Shown here: piece after piece, positions 19,820 to 29,974 of the stretch
Layout: the number at the start of each line of letters is the position of its first letter
Numbering within the stretch: the first letter of the stretch is position 1
Origin: Cryptomeria japonica
Taxonomy: Eukaryota > Streptophyta > Pinopsida > Cupressales > Cupressaceae
Direction of reading: 5' to 3'
Assembly (NCBI RefSeq): GCF_030272615.1
Contig: NC_081415.1
Coordinates: 230,294,803 to 230,352,802 of the forward strand
Length of the DNA stretch: 58,000 nt
The notes under the pieces: model-generated
The model's database searches: none
What the model saw: the letters and a program-made list of their open reading frames with translations, nothing else
Told to the model about the DNA's origin: nothing
Program-made: the position numbers and the translations under genes

Positions 19820-21520
19820 AAAGAGCAATCATTTTGAAGACTACTAACTTTTGAATGTTTTAATTGACACACGGTCATTCTCTTGCATTTTTCTTCTCAA
19901 TTTAGCACCTTCGCAAATTGATACTTTAACGCTATTGTCTATAATGTTGCTCTTTCATGTTAAATAGCACTTCTGTTTTCACACAGAGTAGAGCTATTGT
20001 AACAAAGAGTTGTAAGAAAATTCCTTGTAACCGAAAACCAAAAATTTTAGGCTTGTAGAAGCCCACCAAAATATGCAGATTTTTCTAACTAATTATCTTT
20101 TGTGCAGGTTTTAACTAACCCCTACAATAGCATTATTTTTAGCAATTTTAGCTTAGGAAATAAATTTGTTCATATTGCTAACTTTGTCTTTCAAGTTAGG
20201 ATAAAATAAATTCATTTTCCTTTTGGGTTAAAATCAACTACACTTTCATTTGGAGTTTTTAAAAAGAACCATATCTTTCGTTTGGAGCTCTAAAAAAAGA
20301 ATCACACTTGTTCAAAGTTAAAAAGAATCACAAAAACAAACACGCAAATTTTTTTGTTGCAAAGTTAGGAACAAATTCTTTTGGTGCTTAAAATCAACAA
20401 GGCAAATTTTATTTCTTGCATCAAGATAAAACTTACAATCCACACTTCCATTTTTGGTGCAAATAAAATTCACAATCAACTTGTCTCATTTTTAAAGCAA
20501 TTTTACTTCATGCAAACGTGTTTTTCATTAAGTTGACCAGGATTTTCAAATTCTAGTTTACTCCAACAATTGCCTTTGAAAATTAAAAAGAACACCATGA
20601 TTGTTGGAGCAACATCTCCAAATAGATAGAAAATCATTGCGATGACAAATTAAAAGGAACAAGTGAATTTTGTGTTTGGCACACTTGTGCAAAAGAGTTG
20701 GTCGAGTGGTCCTACCTCTAACACACACTATCCTCTCCCTTGGCTCTCGTGGTCCTAGGTGCAAGAGAAAAGTGTTAGTAACGCTCAAATTTTATCTTTT
20801 TAAGAGAGGCCTGCCAAGGGATCGATACTCTTGGGAACGACCTCGAGCGGTAAATCCTTCGAGCCGCTATAGAAATCAGGTGAGAGCGAAAGCTGTAGCC
20901 TTGGGTATAGCTGTTCCTACAGTGTAACTGGCCGAAAGGACAAATGGGCCCCACCACTAGTTACAAGGCTCTTAAGTGAGTCACTGCAGAATGAACTTAT
21001 GTCCAAAAATATCGAACATGACTAAACACCTTTAAGTAGTAGCCCACCCGTTCTATTGATTGAGGATATTTGAGATATAATTTAGTGCAAGAGCATAGAT
21101 GGTTTTGCTCCCAAGATACTCACCATACATATTTCCTTGAGTAGAAACATAGCTTTTTTGAAAAGTCACTTGTGGCTTGATAAAAGCGGTGACTCCCCCA
21201 TCATAGGGATCATCTATTTGTTATGCTCGTGCAAGACTTAGTATATCACATCCTTACCTACCACGGCGGGATTCATAAGGTATGTAGTACCAAAGTCGAA
21301 GAAATATCAAGATGTGGGCTAAATTTATCACAACTGGCCATTTGACCTTAGGGATAAAAAGTGTTTGAAGTGTGTTCGTTTTACAGACCTAGTGCAAATT
21401 GAGCCGACTTCAGGCTTTGGAAATACACTTTAAAATAAATCTAAAGGAAGGGTCATATACAAGTCCAAAGATTGGGTTGATCTAGACCCATACTCATTTG
21501 TGCCTTTGAGGCAACATTCT
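19820..21520 (+). other. Long 5' leader of Tat gypsy
   Basis: About 1.7 kb without a supported ORF. Most is AT-rich. The segment 20800-20990 is GC-richer and likely structured: AGCGG and CCGCT arms lie at about 20847-20870, a donor-like CAGGTGAGAG at about 20878, and CCTGCCAAGGGATCGATACT at 20809-20828. Position after the primer site suits packaging or translation-control signals; this is inference. Confidence 0.55.
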
Positions 21521-21521
21521 T

Positions 21522-22043
21522 GTGTTTGTGTGCTTGCTTTGTTTCCTTGTCAAAGAAAAATCAGAAAATCAATCCCAAAAACACAGTATTCATCCAACAT
21601 TTCTCAAAAATAAACAAAAATACCAAAAACAAAGTACAAACAACAAAGAGACAAAATTTATGACCATTCTTCACATCTTGCGAAAGAAGAAGTGTCATCA
21701 GAATATTACCTTGAAAAGAAGACCATTAAGCTCAAAGGCTTTGATCAAAAGGAGGAAATTCTTCTATCTCAATAGACAAATCTTTGTCTCACATAGAGTC
21801 TTTCTACATTGCATGCGTCTCTATCTTCAAGGTAAAACAAACGAGTTTGATTCCGAATCATTGAACCGCAGAGCTTTTATGCAATATAGAGCTCTGAGTT
21901 ATCACAAAAATCAAGGAGGAAAGATTAATCCCAACTTCTTCCCAAACATCTGTATCACCTACAACACAGCTCGAGAAATGCCACCAACGCCTGAAAGGGA
22001 AGAAGTAGAGTTTGTTCCATTTGTGACACAAAGTTTTTATTGA
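21522..22043 (+). CDS. Extra ORF upstream of gag, basic protein of up to 173 residues
   Basis: An open frame ends 440 bp before gag. It begins with a Leu/Cys-rich stretch and turns strongly basic (TLKRRPLSSKALIKRRKFFY). Its C-terminal half looks like a folded protein (FVSHRVFLHCMRLYLQGK, LNRRAFMQYRALSYHKN, NICITYNTAREMPPTPERE). An internal Met at 21660 gives a 127-residue version without the hydrophobic start. Some Tat elements (Ogre type) carry an extra ORF before gag; whether this one is homologous I cannot tell. No domain recognised. Being in a young element its openness alone is weak evidence, but composition and position favour a real product. Confidence 0.5.
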   Translation: MFVCLLCFLVKEKSENQSQKHSIHPTFLKNKQKYQKQSTNNKETKFMTILHILRKKKCHQNITLKRRPLSSKALIKRRKFFYLNRQIFVSHRVFLHCMRLYLQGKTNEFDSESLNRRAFMQYRALSYHKNQGGKINPNFFPNICITYNTAREMPPTPEREEVEFVPFVTQSFY

Positions 22044-22482
22044 AAGTTGAAAACATTTTCATCCATCATCCCACTCATACATCATCACTTCATCATCAAT
22101 CCATCCCAACTCTCAAAACATTAAGAGGTTCTTGTCCCACGATTCCTTTTTAGATATTGCTTGAAATCAAACACATCACATCACTTTTAGATTGTTTCTA
22201 CATCTAGGATAAGCTCATCCTAAGAGACACATCTACGCAGGTTAAAACTAGTTCATGAGTGAATCCTCTCATTACTAGGTAGTCAAAATCTGTAACACAT
22301 CTCAGATTTCTCTACACCTTATCACATCCAAAATCATCAAAACAAACAAGCAATTCAAAGAAAGAATTCTGGTTACATCTTTAGAGTGCTAGAGATCTAC
22401 AATCCACCAACCATCAATCTTTCATTTCATCACCAATTCATCATCATCTTCAATCAACTTCAAAAACAAACTTGCAAACAAA
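22044..22482 (+). other. Spacer between leader ORF and gag
   Basis: AT- and C-rich, no ORF or motif of note. Confidence 0.5.
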
Positions 22483-24765
22483 ATGGCTCAAACCCGATCA
22501 CGATCAAGGCAACGAGAAATAGAAATTGAGGAAGAAGAGGACAACCTCAATGAATTTCAAGAAGCACTTGGAGGAAATGGGAATGATGAAAGCCCAGGTA
22601 CACCCACTCCTTCAACAATCGAAAGGGTTCAGCCTAACCCTCATTTTAACAGATTATTTGATGAAATACTAAGGAGCAACGCAGATGCTCACTTCTTAAA
22701 ACTCGCTCAAGAAGGAGCCAAACTCCCCTCAGACTTTGATCTTGCCCAATTAAGACAAGCATCAGAAAGACAAAGTCGCCATGAGGAGGAAAGACGTAGA
22801 GATCCCATCAGATATAACATCCCTCGAGGTAACCCACCACCTCCTCCTCCAAATGAAATGGAGATGTTGTGGCAACAAGTCGCAAATCTCGCCCAACAAC
22901 TTCATAGTGGTGTTAAGACCAATCAATTTTCACTTAACGACATCTGTCCCTATCCATTTGATAGGAATCTTTATATGCCACCCTTTCCACGCGGGTTTGA
23001 AACACCCAAATTTGAAAAATATAGAGGAAAGGGGGATCCCCGTGATCATGTCCGAGAATTTCATTCCGCTTGTCTTGAAGTGGCTTATGAGGACACATAC
23101 CTAATGCGCCTTTTTCCCCAAAGCTTGGGAGGAACCACCACATCATGGTTTTCCCGACTACCAGGTGGCATTAGAACATTTGAGGAACTCATCCAGAAGT
23201 TCCTATCTCATTACTCTCATAACATTGAACGCGACATCACCATGGCTGATCTATGCAACACCAAACAAAAACCAGGTGAATTATTCTCAGTATTCCTGCA
23301 ACGATGGCGCCAAATGTCTAGCAGATGTTCTCTTCAGTTACCTGAACAAGAACTAGTGGAAATTTTCATTTCCAACTTAAACGAAGAAATGGAATTTCAC
23401 CTGGATGTCAAAGACACAGACTCCTTTAACGATATGATCACCAAGGGTATAAAATGTGAAAGGGCACTCATCAAAAAAGGACTCATCAAAATCTTTAATG
23501 AACCCAAAGATGGTCCTCGCCCGCGCTTCAATAGTGATAAACCGAACTTCTGGAACAAGAATAAGAATATCGTCAACGATGGAGTTGTGGATGCTCGAAC
23601 TATCCAAAATGCACAACCTGTGGTTCGATTTGCAGGACAAAATCCTCCACCTCAAAATAACACAAATGTTCTTCCTAATCAAGGTCGCATCACATCTCAG
23701 GATGAACCAAGACCTCGTCCACAAAAAAAAAAACGCACATACACTCCCTTAGGGGAACCCATTGAAACAGTGATGCGACAACTCATTTCTCAGAATTTGA
23801 TCACTCTACCTAAGTTATCAAATTATGAGCCTCAGGTCAAACCGGCATGGTGGAGAGATACTGAACATTGTGAATTCCATCAAGGAAGAGGACACAAAAC
23901 AAGTAATTGTCACCGATTGAAAGATCTCATTCAGGATCTTATTGACCGAGGAGAAATTGAAATTGAAGGGAATGACCCAAAAACAACCAATAATGATCAT
24001 CAGATGTTCAAGAATCCACTTCCATCACAAGATCAAAGGGGTCCTTCCACTTCCAGACGAGGTCCTGATACCACTGATTATACGCAAGCTGCGTATAACT
24101 ACACTGTCAATCACCTGTATGATGCCAGTGAACAAATTGCAACTATCACCTTCAAAAATCCCACCTCAAATTGCAATGTTGTTACGCGTCGTGGCAAAGT
24201 TACCATCAAGGCAGCTCCACAAGGCACCACCTCCATCCCAAAGCAGTACAATCTTGTGGAACAATTAGACAAAACCCCTGCGCTTATATCCATCTTGGAG
24301 CTTTTGCGTCTATCACCCTCTCATAAAACAATCTTGGATCAAGCACTCCAAGAGGCGTCAGTCCCTGCAAACCTGAACACGGACCAATTTCAAGCCATGG
24401 TTGGAAGTCTAAAGTCATCACCTTGTCTCACTTTTTCCGAAAGTGATAACTCTTCCTTCCAGCAACCTCATAACGCCTCACTCCACATTGAAGGCTTTGT
24501 CAACCAACACAGGATCAAGCGAGTCTTGATTGATAATGGAGCAGGCCTAAACATTTGCACACTACAGTTGGTCACAGCATTGGGCTATGCAGTAGAATCA
24601 GTGGATCCTCGCAAGAAGATCACCATCAAGGCCTATGATGATGCAGAGCGTTCATCCAAAGGAGCTGTGGTACTACCAATCCGAGTAGGCCCTGTGGTAA
24701 AGCACATCATCTGTCAGGTTCTGGACCTTCCTCTGCCATATAATCTATTATTAGGGAGACCTTAG
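22483..24765 (+). CDS. Gag and protease of Tat gypsy (760 residues before TAG)
   Basis: Starts MAQTRSRSRQREIEIEEEED. The retrotransposon Gag domain covers about residues 165-335 (PPFPRGFETPKFEKYRGKGD, TTSWFSRLPGG, FEELIQKFLSHY, GELFSVFLQRWRQMSSRCS). A CCHC-like knuckle near 461-475 reads CEFHQGRGHKTSNC, with His in the second position as in relatives. The retropepsin domain near 660-760 has active site LIDNGAGLNIC (Asp about 684) and the C-terminal flap-region signature YNLLLGRP. It ends at TAG (24763-24765), and the same frame stays open beyond. In related elements this motif continues into the pol polyprotein, so the stop truncates the protease end and separates Pol. Gag itself should be made intact. 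Confidence 0.92.
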   Translation: MAQTRSRSRQREIEIEEEEDNLNEFQEALGGNGNDESPGTPTPSTIERVQPNPHFNRLFDEILRSNADAHFLKLAQEGAKLPSDFDLAQLRQASERQSRHEEERRRDPIRYNIPRGNPPPPPPNEMEMLWQQVANLAQQLHSGVKTNQFSLNDICPYPFDRNLYMPPFPRGFETPKFEKYRGKGDPRDHVREFHSACLEVAYEDTYLMRLFPQSLGGTTTSWFSRLPGGIRTFEELIQKFLSHYSHNIERDITMADLCNTKQKPGELFSVFLQRWRQMSSRCSLQLPEQELVEIFISNLNEEMEFHLDVKDTDSFNDMITKGIKCERALIKKGLIKIFNEPKDGPRPRFNSDKPNFWNKNKNIVNDGVVDARTIQNAQPVVRFAGQNPPPQNNTNVLPNQGRITSQDEPRPRPQKKKRTYTPLGEPIETVMRQLISQNLITLPKLSNYEPQVKPAWWRDTEHCEFHQGRGHKTSNCHRLKDLIQDLIDRGEIEIEGNDPKTTNNDHQMFKNPLPSQDQRGPSTSRRGPDTTDYTQAAYNYTVNHLYDASEQIATITFKNPTSNCNVVTRRGKVTIKAAPQGTTSIPKQYNLVEQLDKTPALISILELLRLSPSHKTILDQALQEASVPANLNTDQFQAMVGSLKSSPCLTFSESDNSSFQQPHNASLHIEGFVNQHRIKRVLIDNGAGLNICTLQLVTALGYAVESVDPRKKITIKAYDDAERSSKGAVVLPIRVGPVVKHIICQVLDLPLPYNLLLGRP

Positions 24766-24774
24766 ATACATGCC

Positions 24775-27700
24775 ATGCAAGCCGTTCCATCTACCTACCA
24801 TCAATGTATCAAGTTCCCACATAACGGTGTAGAGATCACAATCCTGGGCGATGCAAATCCCTTTGCATTTTGCCATAATATCAGCCATCAACCAGAAATT
24901 ACTGTTCCTAATAATAGGGAAGCCATTTCCTCCACATCATATGTAAATCCAGCCTCTCTTGCTAGTTCAAACACCCCTATACCCAAGCAAGAAAAGCTTA
25001 AGATGAAAATCGCAGAGGAAGGTCCTGGAGAATACAACTTGAGTCAGCTCTTTTGTGTGGGACAAATGCCCACTTCTCCTAGAACACATGGTAAACCACA
25101 GCAGTTGCTCCAGCAACCACTAATCACGCCTCCATGTGCCTTAACGCCTTTCATTCTTGGAAAGAGTCAAGAGGAAGAGACACAAGATGAGGACCTGGCG
25201 GACTGGATCTATAAAGATCCCATCACCACTGACAAACCGCAAGTTACACTTCCTACGGAACAATATGGCAAAGGCCTCCTCATTATGCAAAGAATGGGAT
25301 ATGATGGTCAGAGTGCTTTGGGATACTGCAAACAAGGACGACACGAACCTCTACTACCAGAATTCAAGCCCAAAGGTAATACAGGCCTTGGCTTTGAAAA
25401 AGAGATCCTTCCTAAACTCAGATTCAAAGGAAAACCCAGCAAACCATTTTGCCCACCTACTGCAAAGAGGATACCTTTCATAATCAAAGCACCATCAAGC
25501 ACTATCCCCACTGCCCCCTCAAGGCTCACAACTCCACCATCACCAATGTCACTCATCCCATCAAACGAACCAGTAATCCTATCAGCAACACCATTTGTAG
25601 CAGCAACTATATTGGAACCCGCAGCAGCATCTATGGCACCAGTAGTTCCAGCAGAAGCCACTGAGTCACCATTACCGATACTTCCAGTGACAAATCCATT
25701 AAACCCCATCACAATTCCTGCAGCACCGATCACTACAAGGATACATAAACCAATCACACCTGCCGTGTTTAACTCCAAAGACATCCCAGTATGGTATAGC
25801 AATCGGATGCTAGAGAGTGATTTAGAGACCGACTCACATGAGTGGGAATTCGATTCAGTGCAACTTAACACTTCAGATGAGGAAGACACATCACCACCTC
25901 CACCCCGCAAAGACATCCCTGTTTACGGAGAAGCACAGATAAAGACCACTTGGGTACCTGAGCTGGAAACATCTTCCACAGACCCTACGTCTCATCCTAC
26001 GCCTGATTCTGACAGGGAAAGTACCATCAACTACCTTCACCACACTGTCTTAACCCTCACTGATACATCTCCCGCACTTAACCTAATCGATGACGTAATG
26101 CCCATTGTCCACCCTGAACTCATTGAATGGAACCAACCAAATCCCCCATGTCTTGACCTCTTCCAAAACGATGAGGCTATCATTGACTTTTTGGAATTAA
26201 GGGATAATCTACCAAGCGGGGATCACAAAGCTGGATTCGCCATTGAACTTAATAGCGCAGCATACTTCGGGGCAGATGCCAAACCCTTCAGCTGCAAAAA
26301 TATAACATTAAAACATGGATCTTCCAGTGAAAACCACACTGTGGCACTGTTTGATCCAACAAAAGTAAAAAGAAAGAGCGTATCCAACGGTGAAAACCTC
26401 TCTGAGGCGCCTGAGGATGAAGGGTTTGACATTCTCCCTGCTAATACACAACATGAACGATCAACGATCCTCATTGAGGAGACCAAAGAATACAATGTGG
26501 GGACTCCTGAAAACCCTCATATCATACATCTGGCATCTCTTCTCACTCCAGAGGAACAACCTCAATTTATAGAGTTCTTCCAACAGCGTCAGATCAACTT
26601 TGCATGGTCATATGCAGACATGCCTGGGCTTGATCCTGATTTAGTCATGCATCATCTCACAGTAGCAAAAGGAGCCAAACCTGTCAAGCAGAAGCTTCGT
26701 AAGATGCATCCTCAGATTGTCGTGCTAGTCAAAACAAAACTCAAGAAACTCCTGGATGTTGGTTTCATTAGACCAATTGATTATGCAGAATGGATCTCCA
26801 ACATTGTACCAGTTGGCAAACCAAAAGGGGGCATCCGCATTTGTACAGACTTCAGAGATCTGAATAAGGCATGTCCTAAGGATGACTTCCCTCTACCAAA
26901 TATCGACATCATAGTAGATTTGACAGCAGGACATGCCATGCTTTCACTCATGGATGGCTTTTCAGGATACAATCAAATAAAGATCGCACCAGAGGACCAA
27001 CATAAGACAGCCTTCACATGTCCATGGGGCACATACTGCTGGAATGTAATGCCTTTTGGTCTAAAGAATGCAGGAGCGACCTATCAAAGAGCAATGACCA
27101 CCATCTTCCATGACATGATGCATACTATAATGGAAGATTATGTGGATGATTTACTAGCAAAATCACTTACTAGAGAAGGACATCTTCACATCTTAGATAA
27201 AATCTTTGATAGACTGGAACAATACCATGTTCGACTCAACCCAAAGAAATGTGTCTTCGGAGTGACCTCCGGGAAGCTTCTAGGATACATTGTCTCAAGC
27301 AAAGGCATTGAGGTTGATCCAGCAAAGGTTAAAGCAATCATGGACATGCCACCTCCAAAGAATATCAGTCAGCTAAGGACACTACAAGGACGGCTTCAAT
27401 CCATCCGTAGATTCATTGCACAATTGGCTGATAAGTGTCACCCCTTCACACACCTGCTACACAAGAACATCCGCTTTCAGTGGGATGACAGATGCCAGCA
27501 AGCATTTCAGGCGCTTAAAGACTATCTCATGAATCCACCATTGCTGATGCCACCAGATCCAAGTAGACCATTATTGCTCTATATCTCAGCAACAAGTACA
27601 GCATTGGGTGTACTACTGGCACAACATAATGCAGAAGGAAAAGAGTGTGCTATTTACTACATCTCTCGCACACTTGTGGGCTATGAACTCAATTACACAC

Positions 27701-29763
27701 CTATTGAGCGAGCTTGCCTAGCAGTAATCTTGGCAGCCACTAAACTGCGGCACTATCTGTTAACACACAAGGTACAACTCATCGCAAAAATTGATCCACT
27801 CAAGTACTTACTCAACAAAGCAGCATTGACAGGTCGTTTGGCCAAATGGGTGATGATTCTAAGTGAATTTGACATTGAGTATGTAGATCGTAAATCTATC
27901 AAAGGTCAGGTTATTGCAGATCAGTTGGCCGATGCACCACTCACAGGCAATCATCCTCTTATTTCCAATTTTCCAGATGAAGAGATATTCATGATCACAA
28001 TAGCACAACCATGGAAACTATATTTTGATGGTTCATACACTAGGCACGGCTCGGGGGCAGGCATTCTGTTTATCACACCTCAAGGTGATAGCATCCCGAA
28101 GTCTTACAGGCTCACATTTCCATGCACAAACAACATAGCAGAGTATGAGGCCTTGATCACAGGACTCAGGTTAGCCGTACAATGGAAATTACAAGAACTA
28201 CAAGTATATGGCGACTCACAATTGGTCATTCGACAAGCAACTAATGAATATCAGACCAAAGATGATAAACTCATGCCATACAAGCAAATGGTGGACAGTC
28301 TAAAGACATCATTTACTACTATCACTTTTGAGCAGATACCAAGAGATCAGAATCGAGCTGCTGACGCCATGGCTACCATCGCATCTCTACTAGATCTTCC
28401 ACAGAATTCAACACGCTACGAGTTCTTGGTAGAACAACTTTGGATCCCCGCTTATGATATCCCCGAATCTGAAATGATATGTTGCCTTGTTGGTTCTGAA
28501 TCCCCATGGTACGGTGAGTTCTACACCTATCTCCGCGATCACACCCTTCCTCCCAACCAATCAAATAACCAACGTAAAACCTTCATTCGCCAAACTGCTC
28601 GATATACCATTATTGCCGAAACCCTATACCGACGCAGTCTTGATGGTACTCTCCTTCGATGTCTAGAACAAGGTGAGATAACAAAGGCTTTGGAAGAGGT
28701 ACATGAAGGAATTTGCGGGACTCACTCAAGTGGTCCATCACTAGCCAAGAAGATCATGCGAGCTGGATACTATTGGCCATCTATGGAAAAGGATTCCTAC
28801 TACTTTGTTAGGAAGTGCAAAAAATGTCAAGTTCATGGCGACCTAATACATGCACCAGCTCAAGAACTGCAACCAATCACAACACCATGGCCTTTTTGTC
28901 AATGGGGCCTTGATCTTGTGGGTAAAATCCATCCATCTTCATCCAATGGCCATAAATTCATTATTACCGCCACCGAATATTTCACCAAGTGGATCGAAGC
29001 TGTTCCACTTACCCAAGTCACCGGCAAGCAGATTGCCTCATTCATCCTCAATTACATCATCTGCCGGTATGGTGTGCCCATGTCCATTGTCACAGATAAC
29101 GGTCTTCCTTTCAAAAATCAGGATGTTCGTGAGCTTTGTGAGAAATTTCATATCCAACACCGCTTTTCCACTCCCTATTACCCACAAGGCAATGGTCAGG
29201 CCGAAGCATCCAATAAAAACATATTGAGGATCCTAAAGAAGACAGTCAATGATGTCGGCCGTGATTGGCATGTTCAATTGAATCCAGCATTATGGGCATA
29301 TCGAACTAGCATTCGAACCCCTACAGGTGCAACTCCTTATTCATTGGTCTATGGTGCAGAAGCTATCTTACCTATTGAGGTTGAGATACCATCATTACGA
29401 GTTTCATTGCATAATCTCATCGATGATGAAACTTACAGAGTATCCCGTCTTCAGGACTTAGAGTTACTTGATGAGAAACGACAAGCTGCATACAATCACC
29501 TCAAAGCCTATCAGCAGCGCATGAGTAGAAGCTACAATCACCGAGTTAGACCTCGTACATTTGAGGTAGGTGATCTTGTTCTACGAGAGAATCCTCGCAA
29601 CCAACCAAACAGAGAACATCAGGGTAAGTTTGAATCAAACTGGCTGGGCCCATATGTTGTCACTGCTGTGTTCGGGTCCGGGGCATATCAGTTGGCTACT
29701 TCAGAAGGAGAACCGCTCGCAGATCCAATCAATAGCATGCACCTCAAACGGTTTTATACCTAA
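24775..29763 (+). CDS. Pol of Tat gypsy: G-patch-like, RT, RNase H, aRNase H, integrase
   Basis: 1662 residues from the first ATG after the TAG, in the same frame as gag-pro, so normally part of one polyprotein. Residues about 164-208 form a glycine-patterned G-patch-like segment (YGKGLLIMQRMGYDGQSALG). A Pro/Thr/Ser-rich linker follows. RT starts near 607 (FAWSYADMPGLDPDLVMHHL) with active site YVDD at about 789. The connection and gypsy RNase H follow (TALGVLLAQHN, YYISRTL, TPIERACLAVI). A second, archaeal-type RNase H starts near 1080 with all four acidic residues: YFDGS, AEYEAL, YGDSQLV and AADAMA. Integrase has the HHCC zinc module (HEGICGTH...CKKC, near 1310-1360) and a DDE core: LDLVG, VTDNG and GQAEASN. 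The C-terminus ends INSMHLKRFYT, typical of the lineage. Confidence 0.95.
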   Translation: MQAVPSTYHQCIKFPHNGVEITILGDANPFAFCHNISHQPEITVPNNREAISSTSYVNPASLASSNTPIPKQEKLKMKIAEEGPGEYNLSQLFCVGQMPTSPRTHGKPQQLLQQPLITPPCALTPFILGKSQEEETQDEDLADWIYKDPITTDKPQVTLPTEQYGKGLLIMQRMGYDGQSALGYCKQGRHEPLLPEFKPKGNTGLGFEKEILPKLRFKGKPSKPFCPPTAKRIPFIIKAPSSTIPTAPSRLTTPPSPMSLIPSNEPVILSATPFVAATILEPAAASMAPVVPAEATESPLPILPVTNPLNPITIPAAPITTRIHKPITPAVFNSKDIPVWYSNRMLESDLETDSHEWEFDSVQLNTSDEEDTSPPPPRKDIPVYGEAQIKTTWVPELETSSTDPTSHPTPDSDRESTINYLHHTVLTLTDTSPALNLIDDVMPIVHPELIEWNQPNPPCLDLFQNDEAIIDFLELRDNLPSGDHKAGFAIELNSAAYFGADAKPFSCKNITLKHGSSSENHTVALFDPTKVKRKSVSNGENLSEAPEDEGFDILPANTQHERSTILIEETKEYNVGTPENPHIIHLASLLTPEEQPQFIEFFQQRQINFAWSYADMPGLDPDLVMHHLTVAKGAKPVKQKLRKMHPQIVVLVKTKLKKLLDVGFIRPIDYAEWISNIVPVGKPKGGIRICTDFRDLNKACPKDDFPLPNIDIIVDLTAGHAMLSLMDGFSGYNQIKIAPEDQHKTAFTCPWGTYCWNVMPFGLKNAGATYQRAMTTIFHDMMHTIMEDYVDDLLAKSLTREGHLHILDKIFDRLEQYHVRLNPKKCVFGVTSGKLLGYIVSSKGIEVDPAKVKAIMDMPPPKNISQLRTLQGRLQSIRRFIAQLADKCHPFTHLLHKNIRFQWDDRCQQAFQALKDYLMNPPLLMPPDPSRPLLLYISATSTALGVLLAQHNAEGKECAIYYISRTLVGYELNYTPIERACLAVILAATKLRHYLLTHKVQLIAKIDPLKYLLNKAALTGRLAKWVMILSEFDIEYVDRKSIKGQVIADQLADAPLTGNHPLISNFPDEEIFMITIAQPWKLYFDGSYTRHGSGAGILFITPQGDSIPKSYRLTFPCTNNIAEYEALITGLRLAVQWKLQELQVYGDSQLVIRQATNEYQTKDDKLMPYKQMVDSLKTSFTTITFEQIPRDQNRAADAMATIASLLDLPQNSTRYEFLVEQLWIPAYDIPESEMICCLVGSESPWYGEFYTYLRDHTLPPNQSNNQRKTFIRQTARYTIIAETLYRRSLDGTLLRCLEQGEITKALEEVHEGICGTHSSGPSLAKKIMRAGYYWPSMEKDSYYFVRKCKKCQVHGDLIHAPAQELQPITTPWPFCQWGLDLVGKIHPSSSNGHKFIITATEYFTKWIEAVPLTQVTGKQIASFILNYIICRYGVPMSIVTDNGLPFKNQDVRELCEKFHIQHRFSTPYYPQGNGQAEASNKNILRILKKTVNDVGRDWHVQLNPALWAYRTSIRTPTGATPYSLVYGAEAILPIEVEIPSLRVSLHNLIDDETYRVSRLQDLELLDEKRQAAYNHLKAYQQRMSRSYNHRVRPRTFEVGDLVLRENPRNQPNREHQGKFESNWLGPYVVTAVFGSGAYQLATSEGEPLADPINSMHLKRFYT

Positions 29764-29848
29764 GGTATACAGAGCATCAGGCTCCCCTACATATCAGAAA
29801 ATATCAAAAACATTCAGAAAATGTCCTAAAGAAAATACAAAAACGTTC

Positions 29849-29873
<25 letters not shown>
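29764..29873 (+). repeat. Region after pol with long A-run
   Basis: A short spacer ends in an uninterrupted run of about 25 A (29850-29874) ahead of the conserved block. The same layout is seen at 8930-8990 in the non-autonomous element. Confidence 0.7.
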
Positions 29874-29879
<6 letters not shown>

Positions 29880-29974
29880 GAAAAATCATGCATCCAAACG
29901 GTGAACAACCACTCCGGTGGCACCTTGGGTAAGTACGATGGCGAAAACCTGGTAAACAGGCGCCACTCGTAAAG
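29874..29974 (+). other. Conserved noncoding block of Tat gypsy
   Basis: Counterpart of 8984-9083. It contains CCGGTGGCACCTTGGGTAAG and, about 35 bases on, CAGGCGCCACT. TGGCACCT and AGGCGCCA could pair in RNA with one mismatch, putting the donor-like GGGTAAGTA in the loop. No function is demonstrated. Confidence 0.65.

Noticed and set aside
20690-20800. tRNA-like A-box phrase (TTGGTCGAGTGGT) in the gypsy leader
   Set aside because: No B-box or cloverleaf could be built downstream; treated as chance or leader structure.
25308-25916. 202-residue antisense ORF opposite Pol
   Set aside because: Lies opposite the Pro/Thr/Ser-rich linker of a clear + strand gene; Gly/Ala/Val/Ser-rich composition is that expected of a shadow frame.
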